From assembly GCA_021773035.1 (NCBI GenBank), contig JAJFKU010000044.1:62001-126000 (forward strand): a stretch of DNA of 64,000 nt, written 5' to 3'. A program made the translations under genes and the position numbers. Under the pieces are notes generated by a model. It saw only the letters and a list, made by a program, of their open reading frames with translations, was not told the DNA's origin and did no database searches. Positions within the stretch are counted from its first letter, which is position 1; each line of letters begins with the position of its first letter. This DNA is from Woeseiaceae bacterium (GTDB taxonomy: Bacteria; Pseudomonadota; Gammaproteobacteria; Steroidobacterales; Woeseiaceae). Shown piece by piece: positions 8,232 through 18,487 of this stretch.

Positions 8232-11108
8232 CTACTTTTCCATGCGGTACGTCAACGACAAATACCAGGCGCGACCGATGGGGTCATACGCCTCACCTGC
8301 AATATTCGTCCCGGTATTGCCGTATTGGCTGAACTGGGTGAGCAGCGGCGGCTGCTTATCGAATACGTTATTCATGCCACCACGAATAGTGTACTGGCCC
8401 GTCCCGTAGCTGACTGAGAAATCGTTGTAGACATAAGTCGGAAGCTCGTTTTTGGACGGGTGCACCGGGTTTCCGAAAACGTCACTGTTTTCATTGGTCA
8501 ACTCGGGCGTGTTGGAGTCCTTTACGCTGTCCCAGTGGCGGATTCGCCAGGACGCCTCCCAGTCGTTCAGTGTGTACCCCAGATTCAGCACCGCGCGATT
8601 CTCCGGGTACAACACCTCGCCGGTTTTCTCATCAAGGTCATTGTCGACGATACCGATAAGATCGAATTTAGCCAGATGAGTGTAGAACAGCTTGGCGTTG
8701 GCACGTCCTGGTCCGATATCCAGTCCATAGCTTAGCTGCAGGTCCACACCCGACGTTTCGTAGCGGTTTTCATTGGACGTCTGTGAGTTAATATCGACAA
8801 GCCCACCGGCTCCCGCCTGCATGTCGCGCGTCACGAGACCGGCGCAGCTTGCATCGAACACGGCGGGCGCAACCTCAAAACAGCGCTCCAGTACCGTGGT
8901 ACGCGGAGTCGTCGCAATACCGTCGTCTATCTCAATCTGATACCAGTCGATAGACGCCGAGAGGCCGTCAATGAAATCCGGCTGCCATACGAGGCCGGCT
9001 GTCAGGATATCCGCGGTTTCTTCCTGAACACCCGGGTTGCCACTGATAAACCCGCCAGGAGACTGTCGCTCAACCTGGGTCAGCACAAACGCGCCCTGGT
9101 CCGCGATACGATTGGCAATCACCGGTATCGAGCGACAGTTTTCCGCGACATTTCCCGCCGTAGCCGCATCAATCCCGTCGCAGGGATCCTGCACGGCACG
9201 AAATGTCTGCGAAGCACCGGAAAACAGATCCGATACATTCGGCGCTCTTACGGCAGTCGAACCGGTAGCGCGAAAGCGCAGACCTTCGACCAGCGTAGCG
9301 TCAAGGCCCAGTTTCCACGTGGTTTGACTTCCAACGCTGGAGTATTCACCGCTGCGAACCGCGGCATCGAGCGACAGGCGCTCAAGCACCGGCACACTCA
9401 CCTCAGCGAACAGGTCCAGCACGTCGAAGCTGCCGTCGGTGGCGGCGCTCGCGTTACCGCCTGAAACGCCCTTTTGAGTGCCGCCATCCGGAATGTCGGC
9501 ACCGCGCTCTTCGCGATACTCGGCGCCAACGGCAACAGACACCACACCGCCCGGCAACTCGAGACCCGTTTCACCGGAAGCGGTAACATTGAACACCTCC
9601 TGCTCTACGATTCCCTGGCGGGCGTTGGGGAAGGACAGGTAGGCGACGGCAGCGGGTGTGATCATTCCGGCACCGAAGACGTTGAACGGTACGCATCCCT
9701 GCAAACGCGCAGTCGGATCGACGCATTGCAGTGTCCCGTCCGCGGCCAGCTCAACGTCGAGCGCGAGCGCAGCTCGGTCGACATTAAGCTGGCCGGTGCT
9801 CTGCTGATCCTGGTCTGTCTTGCCATAGGTGTAGTAAACGGTTGCAAGCCAGTCACGGGGCAACTCGAAGTCCGCACCAATGACGGCGCGAAGCGTTGTC
9901 CGCTGCACCTCGGTACGACGCGGCCCGAACTCAACCAGGCGGCGAGCAGTGCCGTTGATACCCAGCTGGTTGAGGTTGGTGACGCCCTGGGCCAACAGGT
10001 TGTCACGCAGCAGCGTCGGCAATAACGGCGAGTTTGCAACGTCCAGGCCGCCGGGGCCGTTTCGATCCTGGAACCAGACACCGGAGTTCAGATCTACGGC
10101 GAATGGTTCGAGTTGAGCCTCCGTACTCGTGATCGAATAGTTCATTTCACCGAACACATCGACCTTGTCAGTGACCGGCATAGAAAGTGCGCCGAAGGCG
10201 AAGCGACGCTCAACCGGCGTAAAGATAGTGCGGTACTCAGCTCGGTTAAACCGGTCTGAGTTGTCGCGATCTGCGAGACCGCTGCGCCATGGTGAGCCGT
10301 CACCGAGCAAGTTTCCAAAACGACCTTGCGGCGGAAAGCTGGACCCCAGCCATTCGTCCGTTTCGCCCAGTGCGTCACCGTCGAGATCGTAGACGGCGAG
10401 ATCCGTGTTGGAAAACGCTCGATCGCGCGCAAACAGGGGGTCGTCATTCGAATAGCCAATGGACAGCCACGCATTGCCGCCGTCGCCAAGCTCACCGCCC
10501 AGGGTTACATAGACGTCTTCCTTGTTCTTGTCCGAACGGCTGGAGGCTCCGATTTGTGCGTCGATCATTACACCTTCGAAATCGCTCCGGGTCACGATGT
10601 TAACAACCCCCGCAATCGCATCCGACCCGTAAACGGCCGACGCACCGCCGGTAAGGACTTCAATTCTGTCAATCATCGACACCGGAATGGCGTTTAAGTC
10701 AACGGCGTAACCGACGCTCGGACTAACGCCGGAAACAAACCGCCGCCCATTGATGAGTACTAGCGTGCGTGACGATTCGAGGTTCCTGAGGCTGGTGAGG
10801 TTCAGCCCCGACGACTGCACTAAAAAAGCAGAATTCGCGTTATTTATTGCCTGAACGTTCTGCGGAATCGTCTGCAACAAATCGCCAAGGTTCGTGGTGC
10901 CGGTCTCATCCAGAACCTGCGAACTGATAATCTCTACGGGTGATGAATAGCTGAACCCATCCCGTCGAATATGTGAACCCGTGACGACTATTTCATCCAA
11001 ACTCTCGACCTCTTCATCGGGTGCCTGTGCGTACACGGTGCCGGTAGCTGGGAAGAGGATAAGCAGCGCCGTGAGTGAGTACACAGAACACTTGGAATAT
11101 AGCTTCAT
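8232..11108 (-). CDS. TonB-dependent outer-membrane receptor
   Basis: The protein has 958 residues from the ATG at 11108, chosen because GGGGGCAAACATC precedes it, the same style of ribosome site as the first TBDR; the frame is open 72 codons further upstream. The signal peptide is MKLYSKCSVYSLTALLILFP, cleaved at VYA-Q. Plug landmarks are LDEIVVTGSHIRRDG, TLVLINGRRFVSG and GGASAVYGSDAIAGVVNIV, and the barrel closes with AWYLSLTYRMEK. It belongs to the same broad receptor type as the TBDRs at 791 and 48490. The neighbouring LysR and M20 peptidase suggest peptide uptake, but the substrate is not encoded in any motif I can see. Confidence 0.9.
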   Translation of the reverse strand: MKLYSKCSVYSLTALLILFPATGTVYAQAPDEEVESLDEIVVTGSHIRRDGFSYSSPVEIISSQVLDETGTTNLGDLLQTIPQNVQAINNANSAFLVQSSGLNLTSLRNLESSRTLVLINGRRFVSGVSPSVGYAVDLNAIPVSMIDRIEVLTGGASAVYGSDAIAGVVNIVTRSDFEGVMIDAQIGASSRSDKNKEDVYVTLGGELGDGGNAWLSIGYSNDDPLFARDRAFSNTDLAVYDLDGDALGETDEWLGSSFPPQGRFGNLLGDGSPWRSGLADRDNSDRFNRAEYRTIFTPVERRFAFGALSMPVTDKVDVFGEMNYSITSTEAQLEPFAVDLNSGVWFQDRNGPGGLDVANSPLLPTLLRDNLLAQGVTNLNQLGINGTARRLVEFGPRRTEVQRTTLRAVIGADFELPRDWLATVYYTYGKTDQDQQSTGQLNVDRAALALDVELAADGTLQCVDPTARLQGCVPFNVFGAGMITPAAVAYLSFPNARQGIVEQEVFNVTASGETGLELPGGVVSVAVGAEYREERGADIPDGGTQKGVSGGNASAATDGSFDVLDLFAEVSVPVLERLSLDAAVRSGEYSSVGSQTTWKLGLDATLVEGLRFRATGSTAVRAPNVSDLFSGASQTFRAVQDPCDGIDAATAGNVAENCRSIPVIANRIADQGAFVLTQVERQSPGGFISGNPGVQEETADILTAGLVWQPDFIDGLSASIDWYQIEIDDGIATTPRTTVLERCFEVAPAVFDASCAGLVTRDMQAGAGGLVDINSQTSNENRYETSGVDLQLSYGLDIGPGRANAKLFYTHLAKFDLIGIVDNDLDEKTGEVLYPENRAVLNLGYTLNDWEASWRIRHWDSVKDSNTPELTNENSDVFGNPVHPSKNELPTYVYNDFSVSYGTGQYTIRGGMNNVFDKQPPLLTQFSQYGNTGTNIAGEAYDPIGRAWYLSLTYRMEK

Positions 11109-11525
11109 GATGTTTGCCCCCATTGTATTCGGAATATTGGCTGACATTTCCAGGCGCGATTCCGTGGAACCGCGTTTTGGTCTGTCGATGCCGGGGATAA
11201 AAGCACGCGACAAAGTTTGTTGTGAATTTGTATTCACGAAAACCGTGTACGAGAATTGCCGCACACAATTCGATAGGCTTTTTTTTCGCAACGGATAAAC
11301 TCGATAGCGCGAGGCGCCGTCCACTTTTTCCGCTCTTTTCCGGAATCCGGTACTGACGGAACATTCCTGGCTTCAGGCCATGATTGTGTCCGAACCGCAA
11401 CAAACGCTTTCGCGTGCGGCAAGAACGCCGCCTGTCGTATACCCGCAACAAGAAAGTGCGCAGAATCGCTCTGCCGCGAAAATGCGGGTTTATGGTCCGT
11501 AGTCGAAGCTGTCTGTGGCCGGCGT
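11109..11525. other. Intergenic region upstream of the second TBDR
   Basis: This 417-bp stretch lies between the LysR stop and the TBDR start, both on the minus strand. It must hold the TBDR promoter and 5' leader, but I could not pick a convincing promoter, hairpin terminator or small gene in it. The upstream extension of the TBDR frame covers part of it without a ribosome site. Confidence 0.5.
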
Positions 11526-12497
11526 TCAGTCGCCGGTCGAGGACGCACAATATGACGAGCTCAGGACTTCCTCGAGAAAATAGCGCAGCGAGGTTAGTCG
11601 TGGCTTCAGGCTGGGGGTGCGGGGATTGAGTGCGTTAATGTCGCGGCTTTCGGCGGTGAAATCCGGACACAGCCTGATCAGCCGGCCTTCTTCGACTTTG
11701 GTTTCACACATATAGTCGGGCAACATTGCAATTCCAAGACCTGCTTCTGTTGCTTCACGCGCTTCAAGGAGATTGGACACGCAGTACTTGGCGGTTATCG
11801 CCACCCTGAGTGCCTCCCCGTCATCCTGGAATTTCCAGGCCTTGAGGCGAGCGTTATCCGTTATACAGTCGTAAGCTTCAAATTCGGACGGGCTCGACAA
11901 GTGCCCCACAGCCTGCAGATAGTCACGACTGGCGTACGCGGACTGTTGTACTGCCCCCAGCTTCTTCTGCCAGCAACCGGCTATTTTTTCCGATGCGTGC
12001 AGCAAACCAATATCTATGGTCGCAACAATGGAGGGAGTCCATGTCAAGACCGGATACAGTTCAACGAGTCCGCCGCCTTGCATAAAATCGGTCAGCCGCG
12101 GGCGCAACAGTTTTTCAATCATATCTAGCGGCGCGCCGACGACCAGCGGCTTGTCGCTGCTCCTGTAAGCTCCGTCTTCCGCAACGCGCCGGGCCGTCTT
12201 CGAGGCCTCGATCATTTCGACGCAATGCTCAAAGCAGCGGCGCCCGGCCGTGGTAACACGAACCTGCCGGTTCGATCGATCCAGCAAACTAACGCCCAGC
12301 ACATGCTCCAGCGAGCGGATTCTCCGGCTCACGGTTGTGCGCTCCATACCGAGCTCTTTCGCACAACGCGATATACCGCCGGTCTCGACGATTTTCGCGA
12401 ACAGTGCCAGATCGGCGATCTGCTTCAGCTCCGCCTGCATACCATCAGTTTCCCGAAACCCGCTTGCAGCGTGATATTGAGAGTCTGCAAGCAACAT
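11526..12497 (-). CDS. LysR-family transcriptional regulator
   Basis: The frame has 323 residues; an alternative ATG at 12440 (MQAELKQ) would give 304 and matches the usual family start better. The HTH is clear (FAKIVETGGISRCAKELGM, RTTVSRRIRSLEHVLG), followed by LLDRSNRQVRVTTAG. The effector domain includes the late motif EATEAGLGIAMLPDYMCE, typical of the family. It lies upstream of the TBDR-M20 unit in the same orientation and is its likely regulator. Confidence 0.87.
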   Translation of the reverse strand: MLLADSQYHAASGFRETDGMQAELKQIADLALFAKIVETGGISRCAKELGMERTTVSRRIRSLEHVLGVSLLDRSNRQVRVTTAGRRCFEHCVEMIEASKTARRVAEDGAYRSSDKPLVVGAPLDMIEKLLRPRLTDFMQGGGLVELYPVLTWTPSIVATIDIGLLHASEKIAGCWQKKLGAVQQSAYASRDYLQAVGHLSSPSEFEAYDCITDNARLKAWKFQDDGEALRVAITAKYCVSNLLEAREATEAGLGIAMLPDYMCETKVEEGRLIRLCPDFTAESRDINALNPRTPSLKPRLTSLRYFLEEVLSSSYCASSTGD

Positions 12498-12562
12498 CGG
12501 CTCGAAACCTCAAATCGAGGTTAAGAACTTCTCAATATTCAGATAACTTGGTTTTTGCGAAC

Positions 12563-14461
12563 TTACTCGCTGGCCTGGGCGGGGCGGGGCGGCAATCCCC
12601 CGGCGGCGGAGACGAGCCCCGAGTCTCTGCTCATCGACGCGGTACTGACAATATCGACGACCTCCGTCATTCGCTCGTCATCTTGCAGCGGGCGAAAAAT
12701 CGGGTCGTGCTGTATCGTTGCCCAGAGAAAGGTCGGCGCCGGCGCCTCCAAAGTACTGCTATACATGCGCCGCGCCCCGGCTAGCAGGACATCCATCGCC
12801 TCGTCTGGCCGCCCTGCGGCGATCAGCCAGCTCGCCTGGATCAGCGGGGCATTCCGTCCACTGGGATTCGCGGGAAACTCCGCGGCAAGCCACTCGTAGG
12901 CAGACCTTACGTCGCCGGCGGCCGCCTGTTGCTGTGCTGTTCGCGGATCACCAAATTCGACGTCGTGGACGCGCAGGAGATCTATCCACAAGCGAAACCC
13001 CGTTTCGCTCTCACCGGCGAGCACCGCCGCCTGCGGCCCGTGAAATACCGGCAACAGATCGAGTTCGCGTGTCGCCTCATACAACTCGATGGCTTCCTCG
13101 TAGCGGCCGGCGAAATACAGCGGTACAACTCGTTCCGCCAGGACCGACGACGGGTCGACTGAAAGTCGCGCGGCGTCCATATTGCGGTCCAGAGCCAGTG
13201 CGAAATCCCCGGACACGATATCCGTCGCCAGGTTCATGCGCAGCACCCAGGGATCGTCGGGTGCCAGTTGGTTAGCCATATCCATCAATTCTATGGCGCG
13301 ATCAAATCGCCCCTCGCGAACACTGAGCATCAGCGCCTCGGTGGCGAGGTTATGCGCTTCGTTCGAGCCAAACCGACGCGCAAGTACCAGTTCTTCTTCA
13401 GCGCTTCGAAGCACAACATCGTCCAGACCCCAATATTCCAGCCCTTCCTGAGCATGCAGGAATGCAAGCAGCGAATGTGCCGGTCCATAGTCCGGATCGA
13501 TCTCTAATGCACGCAACAAGAGACTGTGAGCACTTCGCTTCGTCGCATGACTTCGAATACCGGCAAGATTACGGGCCAGCTGAACCATCTCCGTCAAGCG
13601 AACCGCATCCGTGGAGGCGCTACCCATATCGACAAACGGCCGCTGTGGGATGACGTTTGCCAGCAGGTTTCGACTGACTTCGCGCGCTGTGGCCAGACAG
13701 TTAGTGCGGTCTACCGCCTGTTCTCCCGACCAGACAATTTCGGACGTCTGGCCGTCCTCCAGGTATATAACGAGGCGGGTATCTGCACCCTCTCTCAACA
13801 ATCGCCCGGTGACACTCGCCGAATGCTCTTTCTGGAATCGGGATTCTTCGGCGGGCGCCGATAAAGGTAGCAACAACCGGCCTGGAATCCGTTTTTGCAC
13901 CCTTGCTCCCGGGTCCCGGGCGAGTTCGGCGACGAGAACATCCGTCAGCGTACTTGCCAGCTGATCGTCACCGGCATCGCCCGTTTCACTCACAAAATCG
14001 TTGACGAGTATCAGTGGGACGGAGTTGCCAGCGACTGGCCGGAACACTACCAGGGTCGAAACCACGACAACGGCTAACAACGTAATAGCGAACGGAACGA
14101 TCATTGACCAGCGATACACCGCCGGACGAAACGCCTTATCGGGCGCAGCCGCATCAGCGATCAGTCGATAGCCCTTCTTGTACACCGTCTTGATATATTG
14201 TGGCTGGCTGGCCTCGTCACCGAGGGCTCGTCGAAGAACGGCAACTGCAACGCTGATGGAATGGTCCGTCAGATAACGCTTGCCCCAGACCTCGGTCATT
14301 AACTCATCTCTGTTAACCACCCGGTCGCGATGCTCGTAGAGATAGACCAACAGAGACATGACGCGCGACTCCAGCCTCTTCGTTTCCGAATCGCAGCGTA
14401 GCTCATTGGTATCCGGTTGTACCAACCAATCACCAACAATGAAGTTATTCGATCTTTTCAT
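12563..14461 (-). CDS. CadC-like membrane regulator: winged-helix, one TM, TPR-type repeats
   Basis: Of 632 residues, 1-105 form an OmpR/PhoB-type winged helix (LVYLYEHRDRVVNRDELM, HSISVAVAVLRRALGDEA, YIKTVYKKGYRL). One transmembrane segment lies at about 118-142 (MIVPFAITLLAVVVVSTLVV). The periplasmic part of about 480 residues carries helical, TPR-like repeats (RALEIDPDYGPAHSLLAFLH, LARRFGSNEAHNLATEALML, MANQLAPDDPWVLRMNLA). Such proteins sense a periplasmic signal and bind DNA from the membrane. It lacks the phosphoacceptor domain of response regulators. It diverges from the gene at 15013, with 551 bp between. Its target is unknown. Confidence 0.85.
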   Translation of the reverse strand: MKRSNNFIVGDWLVQPDTNELRCDSETKRLESRVMSLLVYLYEHRDRVVNRDELMTEVWGKRYLTDHSISVAVAVLRRALGDEASQPQYIKTVYKKGYRLIADAAAPDKAFRPAVYRWSMIVPFAITLLAVVVVSTLVVFRPVAGNSVPLILVNDFVSETGDAGDDQLASTLTDVLVAELARDPGARVQKRIPGRLLLPLSAPAEESRFQKEHSASVTGRLLREGADTRLVIYLEDGQTSEIVWSGEQAVDRTNCLATAREVSRNLLANVIPQRPFVDMGSASTDAVRLTEMVQLARNLAGIRSHATKRSAHSLLLRALEIDPDYGPAHSLLAFLHAQEGLEYWGLDDVVLRSAEEELVLARRFGSNEAHNLATEALMLSVREGRFDRAIELMDMANQLAPDDPWVLRMNLATDIVSGDFALALDRNMDAARLSVDPSSVLAERVVPLYFAGRYEEAIELYEATRELDLLPVFHGPQAAVLAGESETGFRLWIDLLRVHDVEFGDPRTAQQQAAAGDVRSAYEWLAAEFPANPSGRNAPLIQASWLIAAGRPDEAMDVLLAGARRMYSSTLEAPAPTFLWATIQHDPIFRPLQDDERMTEVVDIVSTASMSRDSGLVSAAGGLPPRPAQASE

Positions 14462-15012
14462 TACGAATCCCTACAACGCCCGGCACAGAGGCACTTTCGT
14501 ATCTTCGCAGAAGCTGCAACCCGCATGCAGACTCCTAACTTTCACAATCGTTGCATTTCTGCCCAGGCCTTTCAGTCATGAGCATAAAGAGTGCATTGCT
14601 CAAGCAGTTGGACCAGGAGAAAATGCATAGTTTCACTATTTTTTCTGTCGAAAAAGCCGTTTGTATCGCAGGCCGCACTTGCACTCAAGTCGACGAAAAA
14701 TTCCGGAACTGATAAAGCGTGGCATTATTGATACGCGGTTTCTTCCCGCCCTCCAATTACGCTGTAGTTTCGCCACACGATAATCCACCAGACGTGAACC
14801 AGCGTGACTGCAGACGTCCCCCTGCTGCGAACTTCATATACCGTTCGGACAGCGTGTGGTCCGAATGCAGGTATCGACATTGCATGCGAAACCCGCCGTC
14901 AACTTCACTGAAATCGTCAAACAGTACGTTGGCTTAGCAACCATATCCGCTCTACAGGCATCTAAGTCTTAACAACAAGGCCACGTCATACATTTTTTCC
15001 AGGGGAAGAGAA
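14462..15012. other. Divergent intergenic region with an operator-like inverted repeat
   Basis: This 551-bp region contains the promoters of the CadC-like gene (minus) and the gene at 15013 (plus). The one clear structure is a nested inverted repeat: ATACC (14838-14842) and TTCGGAC (14844-14850) against GTCCGAA (14859-14865) and GGTAT (14870-14874), with an 8-bp centre. It could be an operator for the winged-helix protein. Possible reading frames here are short and unconvincing. Confidence 0.4.
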
Positions 15013-15417
15013 ATGAAGCTTACACCTATGTACCGCACAATCGTTGTTCTCGGAATTGTCGCTATTGGCATGGGGACAGCAGTCGCTAAACGCTCTGACG
15101 CTCGTTTACACCGTACTTTCTCCGCTGACGAAGTAAGTCGCGTGGAAGTAGCGGCCAAAGAAAAAGCCGTCGAGATCCGGCGCGGCGAATCGGATGAGAT
15201 CGTCGTGACCGCCCACATCACGGTAAAACGCAGCCTGCGCAGTCGCAACCCCCATCAAGCGGACGACCTGGTGCGGCGATTTCAGAAAAATCCGCCGTTT
15301 GACCAAAACGGGGATACATTGATGGTCGGCTACCCCGACGACAAGCAATTCGCGATACATGCGAAAATCAGTTACGAGATATCAGTGCCCGCCGGCGTCG
15401 ATGTAACAACGCTTTAA
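15013..15417 (+). CDS. Short exported DUF4097-like protein, possibly C-terminally truncated
   Basis: The protein has 134 residues with a signal peptide (MYRTIVVLGIVAIGMGTAVA) and a ribosome site GGGGAAGAG before the ATG. The sequence SRVEVAAKEKAVEIRRGESD followed by EIVVTAHITVKRSL resembles the start of DUF4097-type beta-solenoid proteins, and SYEISVPAGVDVTTL is where such proteins normally go on for another hundred or more residues. The stop falls only 6 bp before the stop of the convergent gene, so the 3' half may have been lost. It is either a short functional protein or a decayed gene. Confidence 0.55.
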   Translation: MKLTPMYRTIVVLGIVAIGMGTAVAKRSDARLHRTFSADEVSRVEVAAKEKAVEIRRGESDEIVVTAHITVKRSLRSRNPHQADDLVRRFQKNPPFDQNGDTLMVGYPDDKQFAIHAKISYEISVPAGVDVTTL

Positions 15418-15423
15418 CCTGGT

Positions 15424-17814
15424 CTATTTCGGGGCCGGGCCGGGAACAGCATTGCCGGCCAAAACCCGATCAAGGGCATCGACAAGCTGGTCGGCGTGTG
15501 TCTTGTTGAACACCAGCGGTGGTCGCAGCTTCAGGACGTTCTCGCGGATTCCGGTGCGACCGATCAGAACGCCGTTGTCGCGCATGCCGTTGACGACTGC
15601 CTGTGCATGCAGTGGTGCCGGCTCTCGACTATCGCGATCGAGCACCAGTTCGATACCGGTGAAGAGCCCGGCACCGCGGATGTCGCCAATCAGCGAATGG
15701 CTGCTCTGCAATCTCGTAAGAAGCGAACGCAGGTAATCTCCGCAGGTACGCGCATTTTCCTGCAGCTTCTCGCGTTCGATAACACGCAGCACAGCAAGCC
15801 CGGCAGCACAGGACACCGGGTTGCCACCATAGGTATTGAAGTAGTTGTGGTCTTTCGAAAACTCGGCTGCGATGTCCGGCGTAGTCACGACCGCCGCCAG
15901 CGGGTGGCCGTTCCCCATTGGCTTACCCAGCGTGACGATATCGGGAACCACGCCATCGACCTCGAACCCCCAGCGCTGTCCGCCGGTTCGTCCGAAGCCG
16001 GACTGAACTTCGTCGGCCACGCAAAGCCCGCCTGCCGAGCGGACCCGGCGATAAACCGACTGCAGGTAACCGCGTGGCGGAAGAAATATTCCGTTGCTGG
16101 AAAAGATGCTGTCGAAAAAAATCGCCGCACAAGCATGGCCGCGCTCGCCCAGTTCAACGATGGCCCGGTCGACGTCACCGACGTAGTTGTCTACCGCATC
16201 GGGTTCGTTGTCACGGTGCGTACCGCCGTACAAATAAGGAGCCTGTACGATCTCGACCCAGCTCGAACGCCGCGCCGCCGGTGTGTCCTCCGGCGAAAGC
16301 TGCGCAACCACTGTGGTATTACCATGATAAGCATGCTCGGCCACGATGGCGCCCTTTGCGCCACTTGCAGCCCGCGCGATTTGCAGGGCAAGGTCGTTGG
16401 CTTCGCTACCTGTGCAGACGAAGTAGCAAACAGATAATTCTTTGGGAAGCGACGCCGTCAACCGTTCCGCGTAGTCGACTATATTCTCGTGCAGGTAACG
16501 CGTATTGGTATTCAGGCGACGAGTCTGCGCAGCAATCTCCGCGGTGACCGCGGGATGGCTGTGCCCGACATGTGCGACATTATTGTAACAATCGAGATAC
16601 TGCCTGCCGTCCGCATCGTGAAGCCACACACCCTCGCCGCGTACGATGTGTAACGGCCGATCGTAGAAAAGGCTCAACGAATCGGTCAGATACTGGCTGC
16701 GCCGCCGGCGCAGTTGCTCGTCATCGCCACGCCGGTCACCGCGAACGCGCCCAGGCGTTGCCGGCAACCCGCAGGCCCGCCGAAACCGGTTCACGACGTC
16801 GACAGTATTGGCCGCCGCCAGCGCCTCAATCGCGCTCCAGGTCTCCGACATATCGGTGAGGATGTAGTCTCTGTTCTCGGGATGCTCTGCGGCACGCCAT
16901 TCCGACACGGTCGCGGACGTGAGCAGGCGCGCAATGACAAGCTCCGGGAGGATTTCGAGCTCGGCATCGCTGATCGGCAGCAGTTCGTGGTACCCGACGA
17001 TCACATCACAAGCTGCACCGAGCGGGTCGGACTGCCCCATCAGTTGATAGGCTATCGCGACCGCGAGATCGTTAATCAACGGCGCGTGCACCATGTCACC
17101 GAAGTCAATCAGTCCTGCGACGGCATCGGGGTTACCGCGCTGCGTTACGACGTTCGCGGGATTCATGTCGTTGTGAATTACCTGCGCCCGCAGCAACGGG
17201 ATCTGCGGTTGCGCGACAGCTTCGAAACGATTCAACAATCGTTCCAGCAATTCACGATGAGTCGTATCGGTGACGCTCGCAAGCAGTGGCCTGAGCGCTG
17301 AGCAACGATTGACATCCCATAGCAATTCATGCCGCGCGGCCGGATGAAAATAGCCCCACAATGCACGATCAAGTTGCGCCAAGGTGTTCCCCATGGCACG
17401 CCGAAGAGTGGGAGTACTGGAACGGCCCGCCAGTGGCTCACCCTCGATAAAACTCAGCATCCGGACGTAGTAGGACGCTGTTTCGGTTTGCAGTTCATGG
17501 ATTGTGCTGTCGCTCCCGACAACGTTCAAAACACGCGGCAAAGACAGATTCGGAGCACAGGCCGCCGCATGCAGCAGAGCACCGTTCTGAAAATCGAGCA
17601 CCGATCGTTCTTCGGCCGGGTTCGCGATTTTCAAAACGTACTGTCGCTCATCGTCGCACTGCAGACGAAAATTCTGATCGCGCTCGCTGACAAGCGGGCT
17701 GGCTCTGCCGCTAATATCGAATACCCCGAGTGCCAGTGCTTCAGCAGCAGTCACAGACAGACCGGGCGCCGATGCCGTCAGAACGCTTTCACCCGTTGTG
17801 GCCTTTTCGTGCAT
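15424..17814 (-). CDS. Fusion: APH/choline-kinase-like phosphotransferase + class III aminotransferase
   Basis: The protein has 796 residues in two parts. Residues ~20-340 are an aminoglycoside/choline-kinase fold with the catalytic HNDMNPAN (214-221) and metal site IDFGD (236-240). Residues ~370-790 are a fold-type I, class III PLP enzyme with GSEAND (469-474), DEVQSGFGR (601-609) and the PLP lysine K631 in TLGKPMGNG. The aminotransferase half resembles the AGXT2L/ethanolamine-phosphate and hydroxylysine-phosphate phospho-lyase group, where a kinase makes the phospho-amino-alcohol and the PLP domain eliminates phosphate. Related fusions often carry a peptidase M23 domain between the halves; none is seen here. 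Two-step degradation of an amino alcohol or hydroxy-amino acid is the best guess. Confidence 0.85.
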   Translation of the reverse strand: MHEKATTGESVLTASAPGLSVTAAEALALGVFDISGRASPLVSERDQNFRLQCDDERQYVLKIANPAEERSVLDFQNGALLHAAACAPNLSLPRVLNVVGSDSTIHELQTETASYYVRMLSFIEGEPLAGRSSTPTLRRAMGNTLAQLDRALWGYFHPAARHELLWDVNRCSALRPLLASVTDTTHRELLERLLNRFEAVAQPQIPLLRAQVIHNDMNPANVVTQRGNPDAVAGLIDFGDMVHAPLINDLAVAIAYQLMGQSDPLGAACDVIVGYHELLPISDAELEILPELVIARLLTSATVSEWRAAEHPENRDYILTDMSETWSAIEALAAANTVDVVNRFRRACGLPATPGRVRGDRRGDDEQLRRRRSQYLTDSLSLFYDRPLHIVRGEGVWLHDADGRQYLDCYNNVAHVGHSHPAVTAEIAAQTRRLNTNTRYLHENIVDYAERLTASLPKELSVCYFVCTGSEANDLALQIARAASGAKGAIVAEHAYHGNTTVVAQLSPEDTPAARRSSWVEIVQAPYLYGGTHRDNEPDAVDNYVGDVDRAIVELGERGHACAAIFFDSIFSSNGIFLPPRGYLQSVYRRVRSAGGLCVADEVQSGFGRTGGQRWGFEVDGVVPDIVTLGKPMGNGHPLAAVVTTPDIAAEFSKDHNYFNTYGGNPVSCAAGLAVLRVIEREKLQENARTCGDYLRSLLTRLQSSHSLIGDIRGAGLFTGIELVLDRDSREPAPLHAQAVVNGMRDNGVLIGRTGIRENVLKLRPPLVFNKTHADQLVDALDRVLAGNAVPGPAPK

Positions 17815-17820
17815 CGGAGC

Positions 17821-18387
17821 TTAGTACGGTATAGGAGCAACGCCCGCAAAGTACGGATGCAGCAGTAGTGCAACGACGAAGATTAGCGCAGAAATCGCGA
17901 GGCCTTTTAGTTCTGTCTTCAACCCCGGCGCATCGGGTTTGGTATATGCCCCCTCGCGAGCATTAATAAGTGGCATCTGAATCAATGCCCAGAGGCCAAG
18001 GCCGCCGAAGAGCAGCAGAGCCCGGGTAGTGCCATTGGTAATCAGATGGCTGATACTCCACACGAGCAGAGACATCAACTGCGGATGACGCACAAAGCGC
18101 TTGATCGCCGTGTCATGATGCGCTGCACCAAAAAGCACGAAAGCCACGATCATCAGCACAAAGCCTATTGGCCCGCTCCATGGCGGCAGCTGGTAAAGAG
18201 CGACCTGCGGCGCCGATCGCCAGCCGACTACTATCAGAACGATGGACGCTACGACGACGACGGAAAAAGCCAACCGGTAGCGGCCAGCACCCCACGCGGT
18301 GATCAGTCGTTGGCGCAGTGGGCGCCCCAGCGTCGGCAAAAAGTGAATGCCGCTCCAGACTACCACTCCCAGGAATAACCAGATCAT
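17821..18387 (-). CDS. NnrU family integral membrane protein
   Basis: The protein has 188 residues with about five or six hydrophobic segments (MIWLFLGVVVWSGIHFLP, FSVVVVASIVLIVVGW, IGFVLMIVAFVLFGAAHH, ALLLFGGLGLWALIQM, LAISALIFVVALLLHPYFAG). The phrases VRHPQLMSLLVWSISHLITNG and FGAAHHDTAIK are typical of NnrU, a family linked to nitrite/NO metabolism and related to NnrUS and isoprenylcysteine methyltransferase-like membrane proteins. It ends 6 bp from the aminotransferase fusion start and so may be transcribed with it. The norCB genes lie 24 kb away, so a link to NO is only suggestive. Confidence 0.8.
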   Translation of the reverse strand: MIWLFLGVVVWSGIHFLPTLGRPLRQRLITAWGAGRYRLAFSVVVVASIVLIVVGWRSAPQVALYQLPPWSGPIGFVLMIVAFVLFGAAHHDTAIKRFVRHPQLMSLLVWSISHLITNGTTRALLLFGGLGLWALIQMPLINAREGAYTKPDAPGLKTELKGLAISALIFVVALLLHPYFAGVAPIPY

Positions 18388-18487
18388 GTCGCCTCCTACG
18401 CCGATGCCGACCCGTGCAGCCGCTTGAAACTTTCAGCCGCGCATTGAATCATAGCCTTTTCGGATACCGCGTTTCACGGATTATGAA

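Noticed and set aside
15496..16437. Plus-strand open frame of 313 codons
   Set aside because: It is antisense to the class III aminotransferase domain with its PLP lysine; no independent support.
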